This document shows, piece after piece, positions 15,272 through 24,551 of a stretch of 64,000 bases of DNA. The position numbers and the translations under genes are program-made. Origin of the DNA: Oscillospiraceae bacterium (GTDB lineage: Bacteria; Bacillota; Clostridia; Oscillospirales; Ruminococcaceae). The notes under the pieces are model-generated. The model was not told where the DNA came from, ran no database searches, and saw nothing but the letters and a program-made list of their open reading frames with translations. How positions within the stretch are numbered: the first letter of the stretch is position 1; the number at the start of each line of letters is the position of its first letter. The DNA is taken from the NCBI GenBank assembly GCA_025757985.1, contig CP107210.1, forward strand, positions 2,170,001 to 2,234,000, given 5' to 3'.

Positions 15272-17323
15272 TTACGGCTCGATGATGTTGAAGGGGTTGG
15301 TCCCGGTGATCGGGAGCTGGTTCATATTCTCCATCATCAGCGTCAGCAGCTCTGCGCTGCCCTCGACCTTGACGGCCTTTGCAACCGTTTCCTGATTGTT
15401 GGTCAGGATCGCAAAGAGCGCGTTTTTCGGGCAGGTGATGGACACGTCCGCATCATCAGACAGGGTATCTGCATAGACCAGCAACACACCGTTCTTCACG
15501 CGGAGCATGTGCTGTTCGCCCACGTCAGGCAGGATCACGTTCATGGTGAAGTCGCGGTCAGCCAGCGCCTGCTTGTCCATGACAATGGCCATGTAGTCAA
15601 ACAGCATGGGTGCGGAGAGAGCTTTGACCATGTCGCCGGTAGACTTGGTGGAGGCGGTAAAATTGGCGTTTCCATGGCGCAGCTCCTGTGCGGCGGTCAG
15701 ATATTCGTTGCGCCACGGGCCGGACTCCGCCTGATACCCCAGCTGCTCCAGTGCATCGGCGCACAGAAGCCTCGCATCGGTGTTCGTCGGATCGGCAAAG
15801 ACGATGGTGTTTGTGACCTCGGCGACCCACTGATATTCACCCTTGTCAAAATCCGCCTTTGCCATTTGCAGGACCTTGTCAACATCCCCCAGGTACTCCA
15901 CCCATTTTTTTGCGCTGTCGCTGGGCATGAGGGGGTTCAGGTTGACAGGGTTGCTGTCATACCAGCCCATGAACTTCTGGTAGACCGCCTTGGCGTTGTG
16001 GGCGACGGTCCCGTAGTACTGGCGGGTGTACCAGATCTTGTTGAGTGCTTCCGGCAACTCGATCATGTTGGAGATCTCGTCGCTGGTGTAGCCCTGATTG
16101 ATATAGGTCAGGGTCTGGTCGTTGATGTACTTATACACGGCAGCTGTGTTGACCATGTAGTCGTTTACCACGTCATTGCCCCAGTGCGGCCAGTTGTGGG
16201 ACTGGAAGGTGACCTCCGCCTCCTTGCCGTAAAGGGAAATGGCCTCGGTGATATAGCTTGCCCATGCCGCGCCATCGCGCACCTCCGCGCCGCGCAGCGT
16301 GTAGAGATTGTGGAGTGTGCCGGTGCAGTTTTCCGCCATCCACAGTGCCTTGTACTGGGGCAGCCATGTGTTCATTTCGGCGGGCGCTTCCGTACCCGGC
16401 GTGAGCTGGAACTCCAGCTCCACACCGTCGATCGTCAGCTTTTCGCCGGACTGCGTGATTTCATAGCTGGGCGTCATGAACGAGACCGTTCCGGTGGACT
16501 GTCCCATGCCGATGCCCTGCGCCAGCTTGCCGGTCACGCCGGGGGTCAGAAGGATGCCATACTGATAATTGCTGCGGCGGCCCATACCCTTACCGGCGTA
16601 GACATTTTCCTTCACGGAGTGCTCCGTGAAGCCCACAGGCGTGATCACGGGGATCTTGCCGCTGGCGAGCTGGTCTTCAATAGAAAGTGTCTCGTCTGCC
16701 TTATCCTCCTTCGCCATCACGCCGGCGATTCCGCCAAAATGGTCGGCGTGGGAATGAGAGATGATGACGGCCTTGACCGGGAATTTACCAAGATTCTTTT
16801 CGATCAGCTGCATGGCAGCCTGACTGCACTCCACGCTCATCAGCGTGTCAAAGACGATCCAGCCGGTATCGCCCTTGACAACGGTGAGGTTTGCCATGTC
16901 ATAGCCGCGGACCTGATAGATGCCATCCGTCACTTCAAAAAGGCCATAGGCATGGTTGTTCTTCGTGTTCTCCCAGAGGCTGGGATTTACGCTGTCAGGC
17001 GCTTTTTCATAATCGTCCAGGAACGCATAGGCTTCCTGACTCCAGAGGATCGTCCCATCCTCGTCCTTCAGTTCCAGTGTTTCCGGCGCGTCGATCAGTC
17101 CACGGGTGGCGAATTCATATTCCTGCTTATCATCGAAGTCAAGTTCATCGTAGACGGCGGCATTTGCCTTTGCCGTAAAGTCTGTGGCGGGCTTGACCTC
17201 GGCGGTCAGACACAGGTCTGCCTTTTCCGCGCCCGGCTCTTTGCGCCCATCCTGCGCACAGCCAACGCAGTACAGCAGCAGTACCGATGCAAGAAGCATT
17301 GCTGCAATACGTTTCATAGCCAT
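15272..17323 (-). CDS. Alkylsulfatase-like metallo-beta-lactamase-fold lipoprotein
   Basis: Protein of 683 residues, of the SdsA1/BDS1 alkylsulfatase family. An N-terminal signal ends in CVGC (Cys 22), so it is probably lipid-anchored outside the membrane. The dinuclear zinc motif is H190-S-H192-A-D194-H195. Further family landmarks are AENCTGTLHN and SHNWPHWG. The C-terminal region (about 570-683) is the sterol-carrier-like domain of this family. Family members release sulfate from alkyl sulfates; the substrate here is unknown. It lies 15 bases after the DUF1254 lipoprotein gene, so the two are cotranscribed. Confidence 0.85.
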   Translation of the reverse strand: MAMKRIAAMLLASVLLLYCVGCAQDGRKEPGAEKADLCLTAEVKPATDFTAKANAAVYDELDFDDKQEYEFATRGLIDAPETLELKDEDGTILWSQEAYAFLDDYEKAPDSVNPSLWENTKNNHAYGLFEVTDGIYQVRGYDMANLTVVKGDTGWIVFDTLMSVECSQAAMQLIEKNLGKFPVKAVIISHSHADHFGGIAGVMAKEDKADETLSIEDQLASGKIPVITPVGFTEHSVKENVYAGKGMGRRSNYQYGILLTPGVTGKLAQGIGMGQSTGTVSFMTPSYEITQSGEKLTIDGVELEFQLTPGTEAPAEMNTWLPQYKALWMAENCTGTLHNLYTLRGAEVRDGAAWASYITEAISLYGKEAEVTFQSHNWPHWGNDVVNDYMVNTAAVYKYINDQTLTYINQGYTSDEISNMIELPEALNKIWYTRQYYGTVAHNAKAVYQKFMGWYDSNPVNLNPLMPSDSAKKWVEYLGDVDKVLQMAKADFDKGEYQWVAEVTNTIVFADPTNTDARLLCADALEQLGYQAESGPWRNEYLTAAQELRHGNANFTASTKSTGDMVKALSAPMLFDYMAIVMDKQALADRDFTMNVILPDVGEQHMLRVKNGVLLVYADTLSDDADVSITCPKNALFAILTNNQETVAKAVKVEGSAELLTLMMENMNQLPITGTNPFNIIEP

Positions 17324-17338
17324 TCTTTCTCCATTTCC

Positions 17339-18721
17339 TTATTGTTCGCGGATAACAGGTGGCTGCCAGCTATCCAGTGCTGTCATATCCGGTACATAGA
17401 TCCGCATGAACAGATGAAATTCCCCGTCGGAAACAGGCAGCCAGTTAGAGGTGTCTTCTGGTGCATCCTTGGACAGGATAATATCCAATGTGCCGTCCGC
17501 ATTCAGCTTGAAGTCGGAGCGGTCGTTGATGCAGTAGCGGTCGATGGAATTGTCAATGAGGAAATCATCCTCTCCGTAGGCGGTCACGGACCAGAAGCCG
17601 CCCTCCAGCGTGGGAGGAAGGGTTTCAAAGTGGAGCGTATACGTCTTCTCTCCGGTCAGCGCTGCGCCGGTCTCATCCACCGCTGTCTTGGGATAGATCG
17701 CCACGTCCACGGTGTTGGCGCCAAGCCCCACCAGCGCTACCATCGCGCGGTAGGTATACTCCGTTCCGAAGTCGCCGATGGGCTTGCCGTAATAGATCCA
17801 CTGACCGAGTTTCTGCGCATACTTCGCGCCGTCGGCGGCAAGCGTGGCGCGAAGCCCCTGAAGCATCTGCTTCCAGCGCTCGGCAGCTCCTTCGCCCAGG
17901 AGGGCGGCGTCGAAGGTCTTGCCCGCGCCCACGTTGATGGCGGAGAGTTTCTTCAGCAGCTCCTCATCCGCATCGGCGGGCGGGTTGACCTGCATCAGAG
18001 CGTTCGCCGTATTGAAAAACTCTGCTGGCGTCATGGAAAGCACCTTGTTCACGGGAACAAAGTCATTTTCCTCTTTATAAGCTCCCTGCGGTGCGGTATA
18101 CTCGCCTCCCTGTACATAAGCCGAAAGCGGCAGGAGCTGCATCTGCTCCTGAATGGCATAGACATTGGGCAGATCCTCGTTCCCGGACAGCACCGTGCGG
18201 GTGATCGACCACATCGTTGCGGTGGGCACGTCCACGCGCGTCACACCGTCGGGCAGCTCACCCTCCCAGCCGGGAAGCGCGATGGCATAAGCACCCGCCT
18301 TGTCCAGCACGGCGGCGGTGTTCGTCCACGCATCCAGAAGCTGCACATTGCAGAAGCGATCTGTCTCCGGCAGAACGAAGATCATAGGCTCTTCACTGAT
18401 GTCAAGCCACGCCTGCGAATAGACGGTATCGACGTTCGGCGTCACAACGGTGCGGAAAGAGGCGTCCGCCAGCTTTTTTGCATGGTTGAACTGATTGATG
18501 GGCGCACGGCCAGTCATGGTTCCGTCCGTATTGGTCGATAATGTTTTGGTTGCGTCGGTCAGCACCAGCGGGAACGCATAGATGTATGCTTCGCTGACCG
18601 TTTCCCACACGGTTTCAGTATCCAATGTATCCGGCTGCGTTTTTTCGGCAGAGCAGGCGGAAAGAAGCCCGCAGGAAAGCAGCGTAAGCAGCGATAGTAG
18701 AATTGCAAGTATCTTTTTCAT
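17339..18721 (-). CDS. DUF1254/DUF1214 lipoprotein
   Basis: Lipoprotein of 460 residues with signal peptide and lipobox LLSAC. The DUF1254 part is about residues 60-180 (EAYIYAFPLVL, NVDTVYSQAWLD). The DUF1214 part is about 330-450 (GGFWSVTAYGEDDFL, then DRYCINDRSD). Both domains occur together in secreted proteins of unknown function. It precedes the alkylsulfatase-like gene and follows a TetR gene read in the same direction. Pairing with an alkylsulfatase fold suggests processing of an amphipathic or sulfated compound at the cell surface, which is only inference. Confidence 0.82.
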   Translation of the reverse strand: MKKILAILLSLLTLLSCGLLSACSAEKTQPDTLDTETVWETVSEAYIYAFPLVLTDATKTLSTNTDGTMTGRAPINQFNHAKKLADASFRTVVTPNVDTVYSQAWLDISEEPMIFVLPETDRFCNVQLLDAWTNTAAVLDKAGAYAIALPGWEGELPDGVTRVDVPTATMWSITRTVLSGNEDLPNVYAIQEQMQLLPLSAYVQGGEYTAPQGAYKEENDFVPVNKVLSMTPAEFFNTANALMQVNPPADADEELLKKLSAINVGAGKTFDAALLGEGAAERWKQMLQGLRATLAADGAKYAQKLGQWIYYGKPIGDFGTEYTYRAMVALVGLGANTVDVAIYPKTAVDETGAALTGEKTYTLHFETLPPTLEGGFWSVTAYGEDDFLIDNSIDRYCINDRSDFKLNADGTLDIILSKDAPEDTSNWLPVSDGEFHLFMRIYVPDMTALDSWQPPVIREQ

Positions 18722-18823
18722 GTTGTCCTCCTATGATTCTTTTCTGTTTTGGTCATCTCCTCGGAACGGTTTGTGCGTATGGATTGACTATGAAGTCGTT
18801 TGTGATTTTCTCTTTATGGTAAA

Positions 18824-19414
18824 CTATCGATTATTCCGCCCCTTTCTTTCTGCAAGCCTTGAAAGCTCTTTTTTGACCGCTTCGATTTGTGGGTCAAACA
18901 GCGCTCGCTCGGCAAAGATCATATAATTGTTGATGGCAAGGATCGACAGATGAACGAACGGCGCAACCTCTTCGTCGGTGCAGTCGAGGATCTCCGCAAT
19001 CCTGCCCGTGTAATAAGGGTATCTTGCCGCAAGCCGCACAAGGGAAGGCTTTACCTTTTCTCCGTATTCGCGCGACACACATACGCTGACCAGAAAGCGC
19101 ATGGTAGGCGACATTTTATCCGCCAGCTCACCGAGATGATCCATCATGCTTTTGATGTCACTAATATCTTCAAACACGATGGCAAACGCAGCTTTTTCAA
19201 TTCGACTGATCGCTTCCTCGGCGCAGGCAAGAACGATTTCCTCTTTGGTGGAGAAGTAATAGTAGATGCCGCCGTTTTGCAGTTTTGCCGCCTTACAGAG
19301 GTCCTTTGTCGTGGCAACGGTCAGTCCCTTTTCGACAAAGCAGTCAAGGCAGATGCCTACAAGATCCTTCCTCTTTTCGGCTTTCTTTTCTTCCCTCAAA
19401 ACATAATCCCCCAT
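18824..19414 (-). CDS. TetR-family regulator
   Basis: Protein of about 196 residues with an N-terminal TetR helix-turn-helix (TTKDLCKAAK, then GGIYYYFSTKEEIV) and an all-helical ligand domain. The start is uncertain: ATG 19414 has a poor ribosome site, and an in-frame TTG five codons on follows GGGGGAT. It leads a minus-strand set with two surface lipoproteins, 102 bases away. An inverted repeat upstream is a plausible operator, so it likely represses itself and the lipoproteins until a ligand arrives. Confidence 0.88.
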   Translation of the reverse strand: MGDYVLREEKKAEKRKDLVGICLDCFVEKGLTVATTKDLCKAAKLQNGGIYYYFSTKEEIVLACAEEAISRIEKAAFAIVFEDISDIKSMMDHLGELADKMSPTMRFLVSVCVSREYGEKVKPSLVRLAARYPYYTGRIAEILDCTDEEVAPFVHLSILAINNYMIFAERALFDPQIEAVKKELSRLAERKGRNNR

Positions 19415-19469
19415 TTCTGTGCATTATCCAGTGTTTCCTATAATAGCATATCAGACTCTGCAAAATAAA

Positions 19470-19485
19470 TCAAGTGCTTGCTTGA
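19470..19485. promoter_or_regulatory. Candidate TetR operator
   Basis: TCAAG-TGCTTG-CTTGA is an inverted repeat with a six-base centre, 56 bases upstream of the TetR start. A weak minus-strand -10 (TATTAT near 19441) lies downstream of it. Confidence 0.5.
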
Positions 19486-19584
19486 ATAAGAATTATGTTT
19501 TTTTAGGATCACAATGCTTGATCAAACATCACAACAGCCTCACTTGGCAGCTTTGACTCCGGTATCCGAACACGAAAGTATGGG

Positions 19585-19757
19585 AAACCTGTACGCCGTA
19601 CTTTGATAAGCGCAATATTCATTTTTATGTGAATGTCTGCGGCTTTCATATTACAGAATTTTTTAATGAAAAACACCCTATGCCGGATACACCGGACGAT
19701 TTTGTCGGCGATGGCAATGAGGGAATGTTTGCGTTTAAGAAGCAAATGCGTTTATGA
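19585..19757 (+). pseudogene. C-terminal scrap of a GNAT acetyltransferase
   Basis: The plus-strand frame reads IHFYVNVCGFHITEFFNE and ends GDGNEGMFAFKKQMRL, then stop at 19755. This is the C-terminal part of a GNAT-type N-acetyltransferase; no start and no N-terminal half are present. Confidence 0.6.
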
Positions 19758-19941
19758 AATTCCAGTTTGTCGAACAGATTCGCAACAAACAGCAGCAGTT
19801 AAGAGAACCCCATGATTTTACACATTCAAGTGCTGGTATTATGAGCAGGCGATCCAAGACGGCAGCGAGGATAGACTAAAGGCACTGATTCCCGACCACT
19901 TACCAGAGGGAATCCAAAAAGCATATGAAAACGCGCATAGC
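19758..19941 (+). pseudogene. Frameshifted scrap of an unrecognised gene
   Basis: One frame gives KFQFVEQIRNKQQQL. Another, shifted, gives KCWYYEQAIQDGSEDR ending KAYENAHS at a TAA near 19939. They may be one small gene broken by an indel. No family is recognised. It lies directly before the repeat at 19961. Confidence 0.3.
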
Positions 19942-19960
19942 TAAAATGGATGGATGGTTT

Positions 19961-20046
19961 ATACACAAAGTATTATCTGCGCTTTTGGCTTAGCAGCTGC
20001 CGCACCTCGCTCGCCGTATCGGCACTTAGAATTATGCGGTATTGCC
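19961..20046 (-). repeat. Half copy of a MITE-like element
   Basis: These 86 bases are the exact reverse complement of 41087-41172, the left half of the full element at 41087-41258. Identity stops abruptly at both ends. The copy sits at the border between the accessory genes and the trehalose operon. Confidence 0.9.
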
Positions 20047-20053
20047 CTTACAA

Positions 20054-20102
20054 AAAAGCACTTTCCCTTATATTTGCATTGCAAATAAGGGAAAGTGCTT
20101 TT
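20054..20102 (-). terminator. Terminator of the trehalose operon
   Basis: A long stem (AAAAGCACTTTCCCTTA with its complement, extended by TTTGCA/TGCAAA) ends in T runs on both strands. It lies 76 bases past the treC stop. Confidence 0.85.
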
Positions 20103-20177
20103 GTCTTGCTCACTATGAGGTTACTATCGCAAAGGATACGGTCAACTCCCACTAGCGAAAAGCTAATACGGCAGCCT

Positions 20178-21803
20178 TCACTTTTTCAGCACCACGCACT
20201 CATAGGGGCGCAGCGTGTCGGCGGTGTCGGGGTAGTTACCCAGCAGTTTCTCGGCATCGGTCCAGCCTACGGGCAGGGGCTTGGCAATTTCCCGCTCCCG
20301 CAGGTTGCAGAGAACCAGCAGCTCCGTCTCGCCGTCGTACCGGCGATAGGCTAACAAATCCGCGTTGTCGGGGTACAAGAACTCGATTTTTCCCGCACTG
20401 ATGACCGGCATTTTCTTGCGCAGGGCCACCAGCGTTTTGTAAAAGCTGCGGATGGAATCTGGGGCGTCAATTTGGGCAGCGGCGTTGATGGCCTTGTAGT
20501 TGTCGGCAATGCCGATCCACGGCGTACCGGTGGTAAACCCGGCGTTCTCGCTCGCGTCCCACTGCATCGGGGTGCGGCTGTCGTCGCGGCTGCGCTGGGC
20601 GATAATGTCCAGCGTCTCGGCCTCGGTCTTGCCCTGCTCTCGCAGGATTTTGTAGTAGTTGAGGCTCTCGACGTCGCGGTACTGCTCGATTTTCGTAAAG
20701 TGCGGGTTCGTCATGCCCAGCTCCTCACCCTGATAAATGTACGGTGTGCCGCGCATAAAGTGGATGGCCGCCGCCAGCATCTCGGCGCTTTCCTTCCAGT
20801 AGGTCGTGTCGCTGCCAAAGCGGCTGACCGCACGGGGCTGGTCGTGGTTGCACCAGAACAGCGCATTCCAGCCGCCGTGGGCCTGCATCCCCTCCTGCCA
20901 GGTCTGGAACAGTTTCTTCATAGCGAGGTAATCAGGCTCCCTCAATTCCCACTTTTGTCCGTCCTTGTAGTCGACCTTCAGGTGGTGGAAATTGAAGCAC
21001 ATCGTCAGCTCGTGGTTGCCCTCAGCGGTGTAGCCGATGCAGTTTTCCAGCGTGGTGGAGGACATCTCCCCCACCGTAATCATGCCGTCGATGCCGCCCG
21101 CGGCGACCAGCTCCTTCAGATACTTGTGGACGTTTCGGCCATCGGTGTAGAAGCGGCGGCCGTCGCCCTCGTAGTCATTCTCGTAAAATTTAGGCTTGGA
21201 AATGACGTTGATGACGTCGAAACGGAAACCCTTGATGCCCTTCGCCTTCCAGAAGCGCAGGATGTCGGCCATTTCCTCCCGCACGGCGGGGTTCTCCCAG
21301 TTCAGGTCGGCTTGCATGACGTCGTAAAGATGCAGATACCATTTGCCAAGGCACGGCACGTATTCCCACGCAGGGCCGCCAAATTTCGACACCCAGTTTG
21401 TCGGGTAACGGTCGGGCGTGCCGTCCTTGAAGATGTAATAGTCCTGGTACTTTTTGTCGCCCGCCAGTGCTTTTTTGAACCACTCATGCTCGGTGGAGGT
21501 GTGGTTGAACACCATGTCCAGCATCAGGCCGATGCCGCGCCTGTCCGCCTCGCGGATGAGCTCCTCCAGATCTTCCATCGTGCCGTAGCGCGGGTCGACG
21601 GCGCGGTAGTCGGCCACATCGTAGCCGTTGTCGCGCTGGGGCGAGGGGAAGAACGGCGTCAGCCAGAGGTAATCAACACCGAGGTCGGCGAGGTAGTCCA
21701 GTTTCGCGGTGACGCCCTTCAAATCGCCGAAGCCGTCACCGTTCGAGTCCATGAAGGATTTCGGGTAAATTTGGTAGACAACTTTATCTTTAAAATCATT
21801 CAT
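20178..21803 (-). CDS. treC: Trehalose-6-phosphate hydrolase (GH13)
   Basis: Cytoplasmic glycosidase of 541 residues that splits trehalose-6-phosphate into glucose and glucose-6-phosphate. The barrel begins VVYQIYPKSF. Catalytic residues are readable as nucleophile D196 (GFRFDVIN), acid E246 (VGEMSS) and D321 (CNHDQPR). The start ATG 21803 follows GAGGTG; the GTG three codons earlier is part of that ribosome site. It lies 18 bases after the PTS gene, and the pairing with a trehalose-type EIIBC and TreR supports substrate choice over oligo-1,6-glucosidase. Confidence 0.92.
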   Translation of the reverse strand: MNDFKDKVVYQIYPKSFMDSNGDGFGDLKGVTAKLDYLADLGVDYLWLTPFFPSPQRDNGYDVADYRAVDPRYGTMEDLEELIREADRRGIGLMLDMVFNHTSTEHEWFKKALAGDKKYQDYYIFKDGTPDRYPTNWVSKFGGPAWEYVPCLGKWYLHLYDVMQADLNWENPAVREEMADILRFWKAKGIKGFRFDVINVISKPKFYENDYEGDGRRFYTDGRNVHKYLKELVAAGGIDGMITVGEMSSTTLENCIGYTAEGNHELTMCFNFHHLKVDYKDGQKWELREPDYLAMKKLFQTWQEGMQAHGGWNALFWCNHDQPRAVSRFGSDTTYWKESAEMLAAAIHFMRGTPYIYQGEELGMTNPHFTKIEQYRDVESLNYYKILREQGKTEAETLDIIAQRSRDDSRTPMQWDASENAGFTTGTPWIGIADNYKAINAAAQIDAPDSIRSFYKTLVALRKKMPVISAGKIEFLYPDNADLLAYRRYDGETELLVLCNLREREIAKPLPVGWTDAEKLLGNYPDTADTLRPYECVVLKK

Positions 21804-21821
21804 GGTACACACCTCACAAAA

Positions 21822-23237
21822 TCAGGCAATGCCTTTCTTTTTGCCGACGCTGACGGTCAGCACAAAGGGCACAACGATGGCAATGACCATGCACAGCGCA
21901 AAGCTGAGCATATAGGCAGGCTGGATGGACAGAATGCCGGGGATGCCGCCGACGCCGATGGCGTTGGCCGTGGTGGAAGTAGCCACGCAGACAGCTGCCG
22001 CGATGGACGAGCCGATCATGCCGCAGATGAACGGGAAGTGGAATTTGAGGTTGACGCCGAACATAGCGGGCTCGGTAACGCCGAGGTAGCAGGAGATGCA
22101 GGAGGGTACGTTGACCTCCTGGGCGTCAGCATTTTTGCGCTGTAAGTAGATCATGCCAAGGACGGCAGAGCCCTGCGCAATGTTGGACAGCGCGATCATC
22201 GGCCACAGCATCGTGCCGCCGAAGTCGGCAATCAGCTGCATATCAATGGCGTTGGACATGTGGTGCAGGCCGGTGATGACGAGCGGGGCGTAGACAAAGC
22301 CGAAGATAGCGCCAAAGACCACGCGGAAGGAGCCGGAAATGCCGGCGTAGACAACATCAGAGATGACGGAGCCAATCTTCCAGCCGATGGGTCCAAGGAT
22401 GGTATGAGCGATGATGACGGACAGGACCAGCGAGCAGAACGGTACAACGATCATCGAGATGACCGGCGGGCAGATCTTGCGGAAGAATTTTTCCAGATAC
22501 ACCAGCGTGAACGCGGCCAGCATGGCAGGGATAACCTGTGCCTGGTAGCCGATCATGTTGATGGTGAAGAAGCCGAAATTCCATTTCGGGATGTCCGCCG
22601 CTGCCGTGGACGCGACGGCGTAGGCGTTCAGCAGCTGGCCGGAAACAAGCGTCAGGCCGAGGACGATGCCCAGGCTCTGGGTCGTGCCCATCTTTTTGGT
22701 GACGGACCAGCAGATGCAGACCGGCAGCATGTGGAAAACGGCCTCGCCGATCAGCCAGAGGAAGCTGTCCACGCCCGACCAGAACTGGCTGATGTCGCAC
22801 AAGGTCTGAGTGCCGTTATTGAAGAAATAGATGCTGTCGATGCAGTTGCGGAAGCCCAAAATCAGACCGCCCGTAATGATGGCAGGAATCAGCGGGGCGA
22901 AGATCTCGGCCAGCACGGTCATAACTTTTTGCAGGGCGTTCTGGTTCTGCTTGGCCGCGCTCTTGACAGCCTCCTTGGAGACACCGTCGATGCCGGAGAC
23001 CGCAATGAAATCATTGTAGAAATCGTTGACCGTGTTGCCGATGATGACCTGGAACTGGCCCGCCTGGGTGAAGGTGCCCTTGGCGGATTTCAGTGCTTCA
23101 ATTTTGGCAACGTCCGCCTTGGCGGGATCGTTGAGGACAAAGCGCATACGCGATACGCAGTGAGATACCGCCGCAATGTTCTCCTTGCCGCCGACGTACT
23201 CAAGCAGTAGCCGCGCGTCCTGTTCGTATTTACCCAT
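21822..23237 (-). CDS. treP: PTS system trehalose-type EIIBC component
   Basis: Membrane transporter of 471 residues that phosphorylates the sugar during uptake. The N-terminal EIIB domain has the phosphorylated C27 in AAVSHCVSR. An EIIC domain with about ten membrane segments follows, including the conserved GVTEPAMFGVNL loop. No EIIA domain is attached, so a separate EIIA must serve it. The start ATG 23237 has AAAGGAGG upstream. It is followed by treC and controlled from the double operator at 23277-23336. Confidence 0.9.
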   Translation of the reverse strand: MGKYEQDARLLLEYVGGKENIAAVSHCVSRMRFVLNDPAKADVAKIEALKSAKGTFTQAGQFQVIIGNTVNDFYNDFIAVSGIDGVSKEAVKSAAKQNQNALQKVMTVLAEIFAPLIPAIITGGLILGFRNCIDSIYFFNNGTQTLCDISQFWSGVDSFLWLIGEAVFHMLPVCICWSVTKKMGTTQSLGIVLGLTLVSGQLLNAYAVASTAAADIPKWNFGFFTINMIGYQAQVIPAMLAAFTLVYLEKFFRKICPPVISMIVVPFCSLVLSVIIAHTILGPIGWKIGSVISDVVYAGISGSFRVVFGAIFGFVYAPLVITGLHHMSNAIDMQLIADFGGTMLWPMIALSNIAQGSAVLGMIYLQRKNADAQEVNVPSCISCYLGVTEPAMFGVNLKFHFPFICGMIGSSIAAAVCVATSTTANAIGVGGIPGILSIQPAYMLSFALCMVIAIVVPFVLTVSVGKKKGIA

Positions 23238-23276
23238 AGTGTTTTCCTCCTTTTGCCCGGTAGAGCGGGCATCTTT

Positions 23277-23338
23277 GAACTTGTTCATACAAGTTCTCCT
23301 TACAGCCACAGAATACCAGACTTGTTCATACAAGTCAA
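23277..23338 (-). promoter_or_regulatory. treP promoter with two TreR operators
   Basis: The minus-strand promoter is TTGACT (23333-23338), a 17-base spacer and TATTCT (23310-23315). Operator 1 is GAACTTGT-TCAT-ACAAGTTC (23277-23296), downstream of the start. Operator 2 is GACTTGT-TCAT-ACAAGTC (23319-23336), between -35 and -10. Centres are 41 bases apart, close to four helical turns, which favours looping or cooperative binding. Confidence 0.85.
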
Positions 23339-23400
23339 TATGCTTTTGCAAAAAAGCAGTGCAGTACGCCTATTTTCGGCACTGCTCACAAGTTACCCAC

Positions 23401-23429
23401 TTGAAATTTAGCCGAAAAGACGGTATACT
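23401..23429 (+). promoter_or_regulatory. treR promoter
   Basis: TTGAAA (23401-23406), a 17-base spacer and TATACT (23424-23429) read toward treR. A partial operator half (TTGAACAAG, 23441-23449) lies just downstream. Confidence 0.7.
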
Positions 23430-23465
23430 AAAGTAAATGTTTGAACAAGCTGCGAGGTACACACC

Positions 23466-24188
23466 ATGCCAAAGGCAAAATATGAAGGCATTTATCACAG
23501 CATCCAAAAACGCATCGAGGCGCAGGATTACCCCTATCAATCGCTGCTGCCCAGCGAGAATACCTTAATAGAGGAATACGCCTGCTCCCGCAACACAGTT
23601 CGACGCGCATTGGCGGAGCTGGTAGCCGACGGCTATGTGCAGACCATGCAGGGGCGCGGCGTGCGGGTCATCTACCAGCCGGTGGGCAAAACGACGTTTA
23701 CCATCGGCGGCATCGAGACCTTTCAGGAGACCGCCCGCCGCAACCATCTGCGCGCCGTGACGAAGGTCACGAAGTTTGAGACTGTCATCGCCGATGAGTG
23801 CTTTGCCGCCAAGAGCGGTTTCTCGGTTGGGGATGAGCTATGGAGTATTGAACGCGTGCGGTATCTCGACGGCAAAGCGCTGATTCTCGACGTCAACTAC
23901 TTTTTAAAGGAGTTTGTCCCCGGCCTGACGCCGCAGATCGCGGCCAGCTCAATCTACGATTACATTGAGAACACACTGGGAATGCAGATCATCACCAGCA
24001 AGCGCCGCATGACGGTGGAACACGCCACAGCCCGCGACGAAAAGCTGCTGGACATGGGCACCTATGGCTGCGTGGCCGTCGTCGTGAACCAGACTTTCAA
24101 CTCCGCCGGTCTGCTGTTTGAGTACACCCAGTCCCGCCACCAACCGGACTATTTCTGCTTTCAGGACATTGCCACGCGGAAAAAGTGA
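23466..24188 (+). CDS. treR: GntR-family trehalose operon repressor
   Basis: Regulator of 240 residues. Residues 1-70 form a GntR winged helix (LLPSENTLIEEYACSRNTVR). Residues about 90-235 form a UTRA ligand domain, the type that binds trehalose-6-phosphate in known TreR proteins. It is transcribed away from treP-treC with the operators between them. The start ATG 23466 follows GAGG at normal distance. Confidence 0.88.
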   Translation: MPKAKYEGIYHSIQKRIEAQDYPYQSLLPSENTLIEEYACSRNTVRRALAELVADGYVQTMQGRGVRVIYQPVGKTTFTIGGIETFQETARRNHLRAVTKVTKFETVIADECFAAKSGFSVGDELWSIERVRYLDGKALILDVNYFLKEFVPGLTPQIAASSIYDYIENTLGMQIITSKRRMTVEHATARDEKLLDMGTYGCVAVVVNQTFNSAGLLFEYTQSRHQPDYFCFQDIATRKK

Positions 24189-24214
24189 GCGGCAGACACC
24201 CGGCGCAGGGGTAT

Positions 24215-24460
24215 TCACCCGGGATTTTGCGCTGGGCCGGGGCTCCGGCAAAATGGGATGTGCTGATGATCTACATCTGACAATTTGGACTTCTTTCCAC
24301 GGAGATTCGTTTGAGTTTCGTAGCTTCCTGTTTCGTTCCGACGCTTCAGCAAACGATATATCGAGCAGGTGTTTACAGAAAAGCACTTTGCCAGTTCTTT
24401 TACGCTAACGCCTTTGTCGTATGCTTCCAGAATCAATTTTCGAGCTTCATTGTGCAGCAT
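24215..24460 (-). pseudogene. Truncated IS630-type transposase, N-terminus
   Basis: The frame starts MLHNEARKLILEAYDKG and carries a helix-turn-helix (SVKELAKCFSVNTCSIYRLL) typical of IS630-family transposases. After about 68 residues (SDVDHQHI) similarity stops, and the DDE catalytic part is absent. The start has AGAAGGTG upstream. It is an insertion-sequence remnant between treR and the sensor kinase. Confidence 0.7.
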
Positions 24461-24551
24461 AGTTCTCACCTTCTTTGCCTCTGTTATACCTCTTTTTGCT
24501 CAAAAGTTAAAGTACTGTGCTGTATTATTGAAAATTGCTATAAATGAAAAA

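Noticed and set aside
15137..18541. 1134-residue plus-strand frame
   Set aside because: Antisense to two clear lipoprotein genes with signal peptides and catalytic motifs; His/Arg/Val-rich shadow composition; it also runs through the terminator at 15162.
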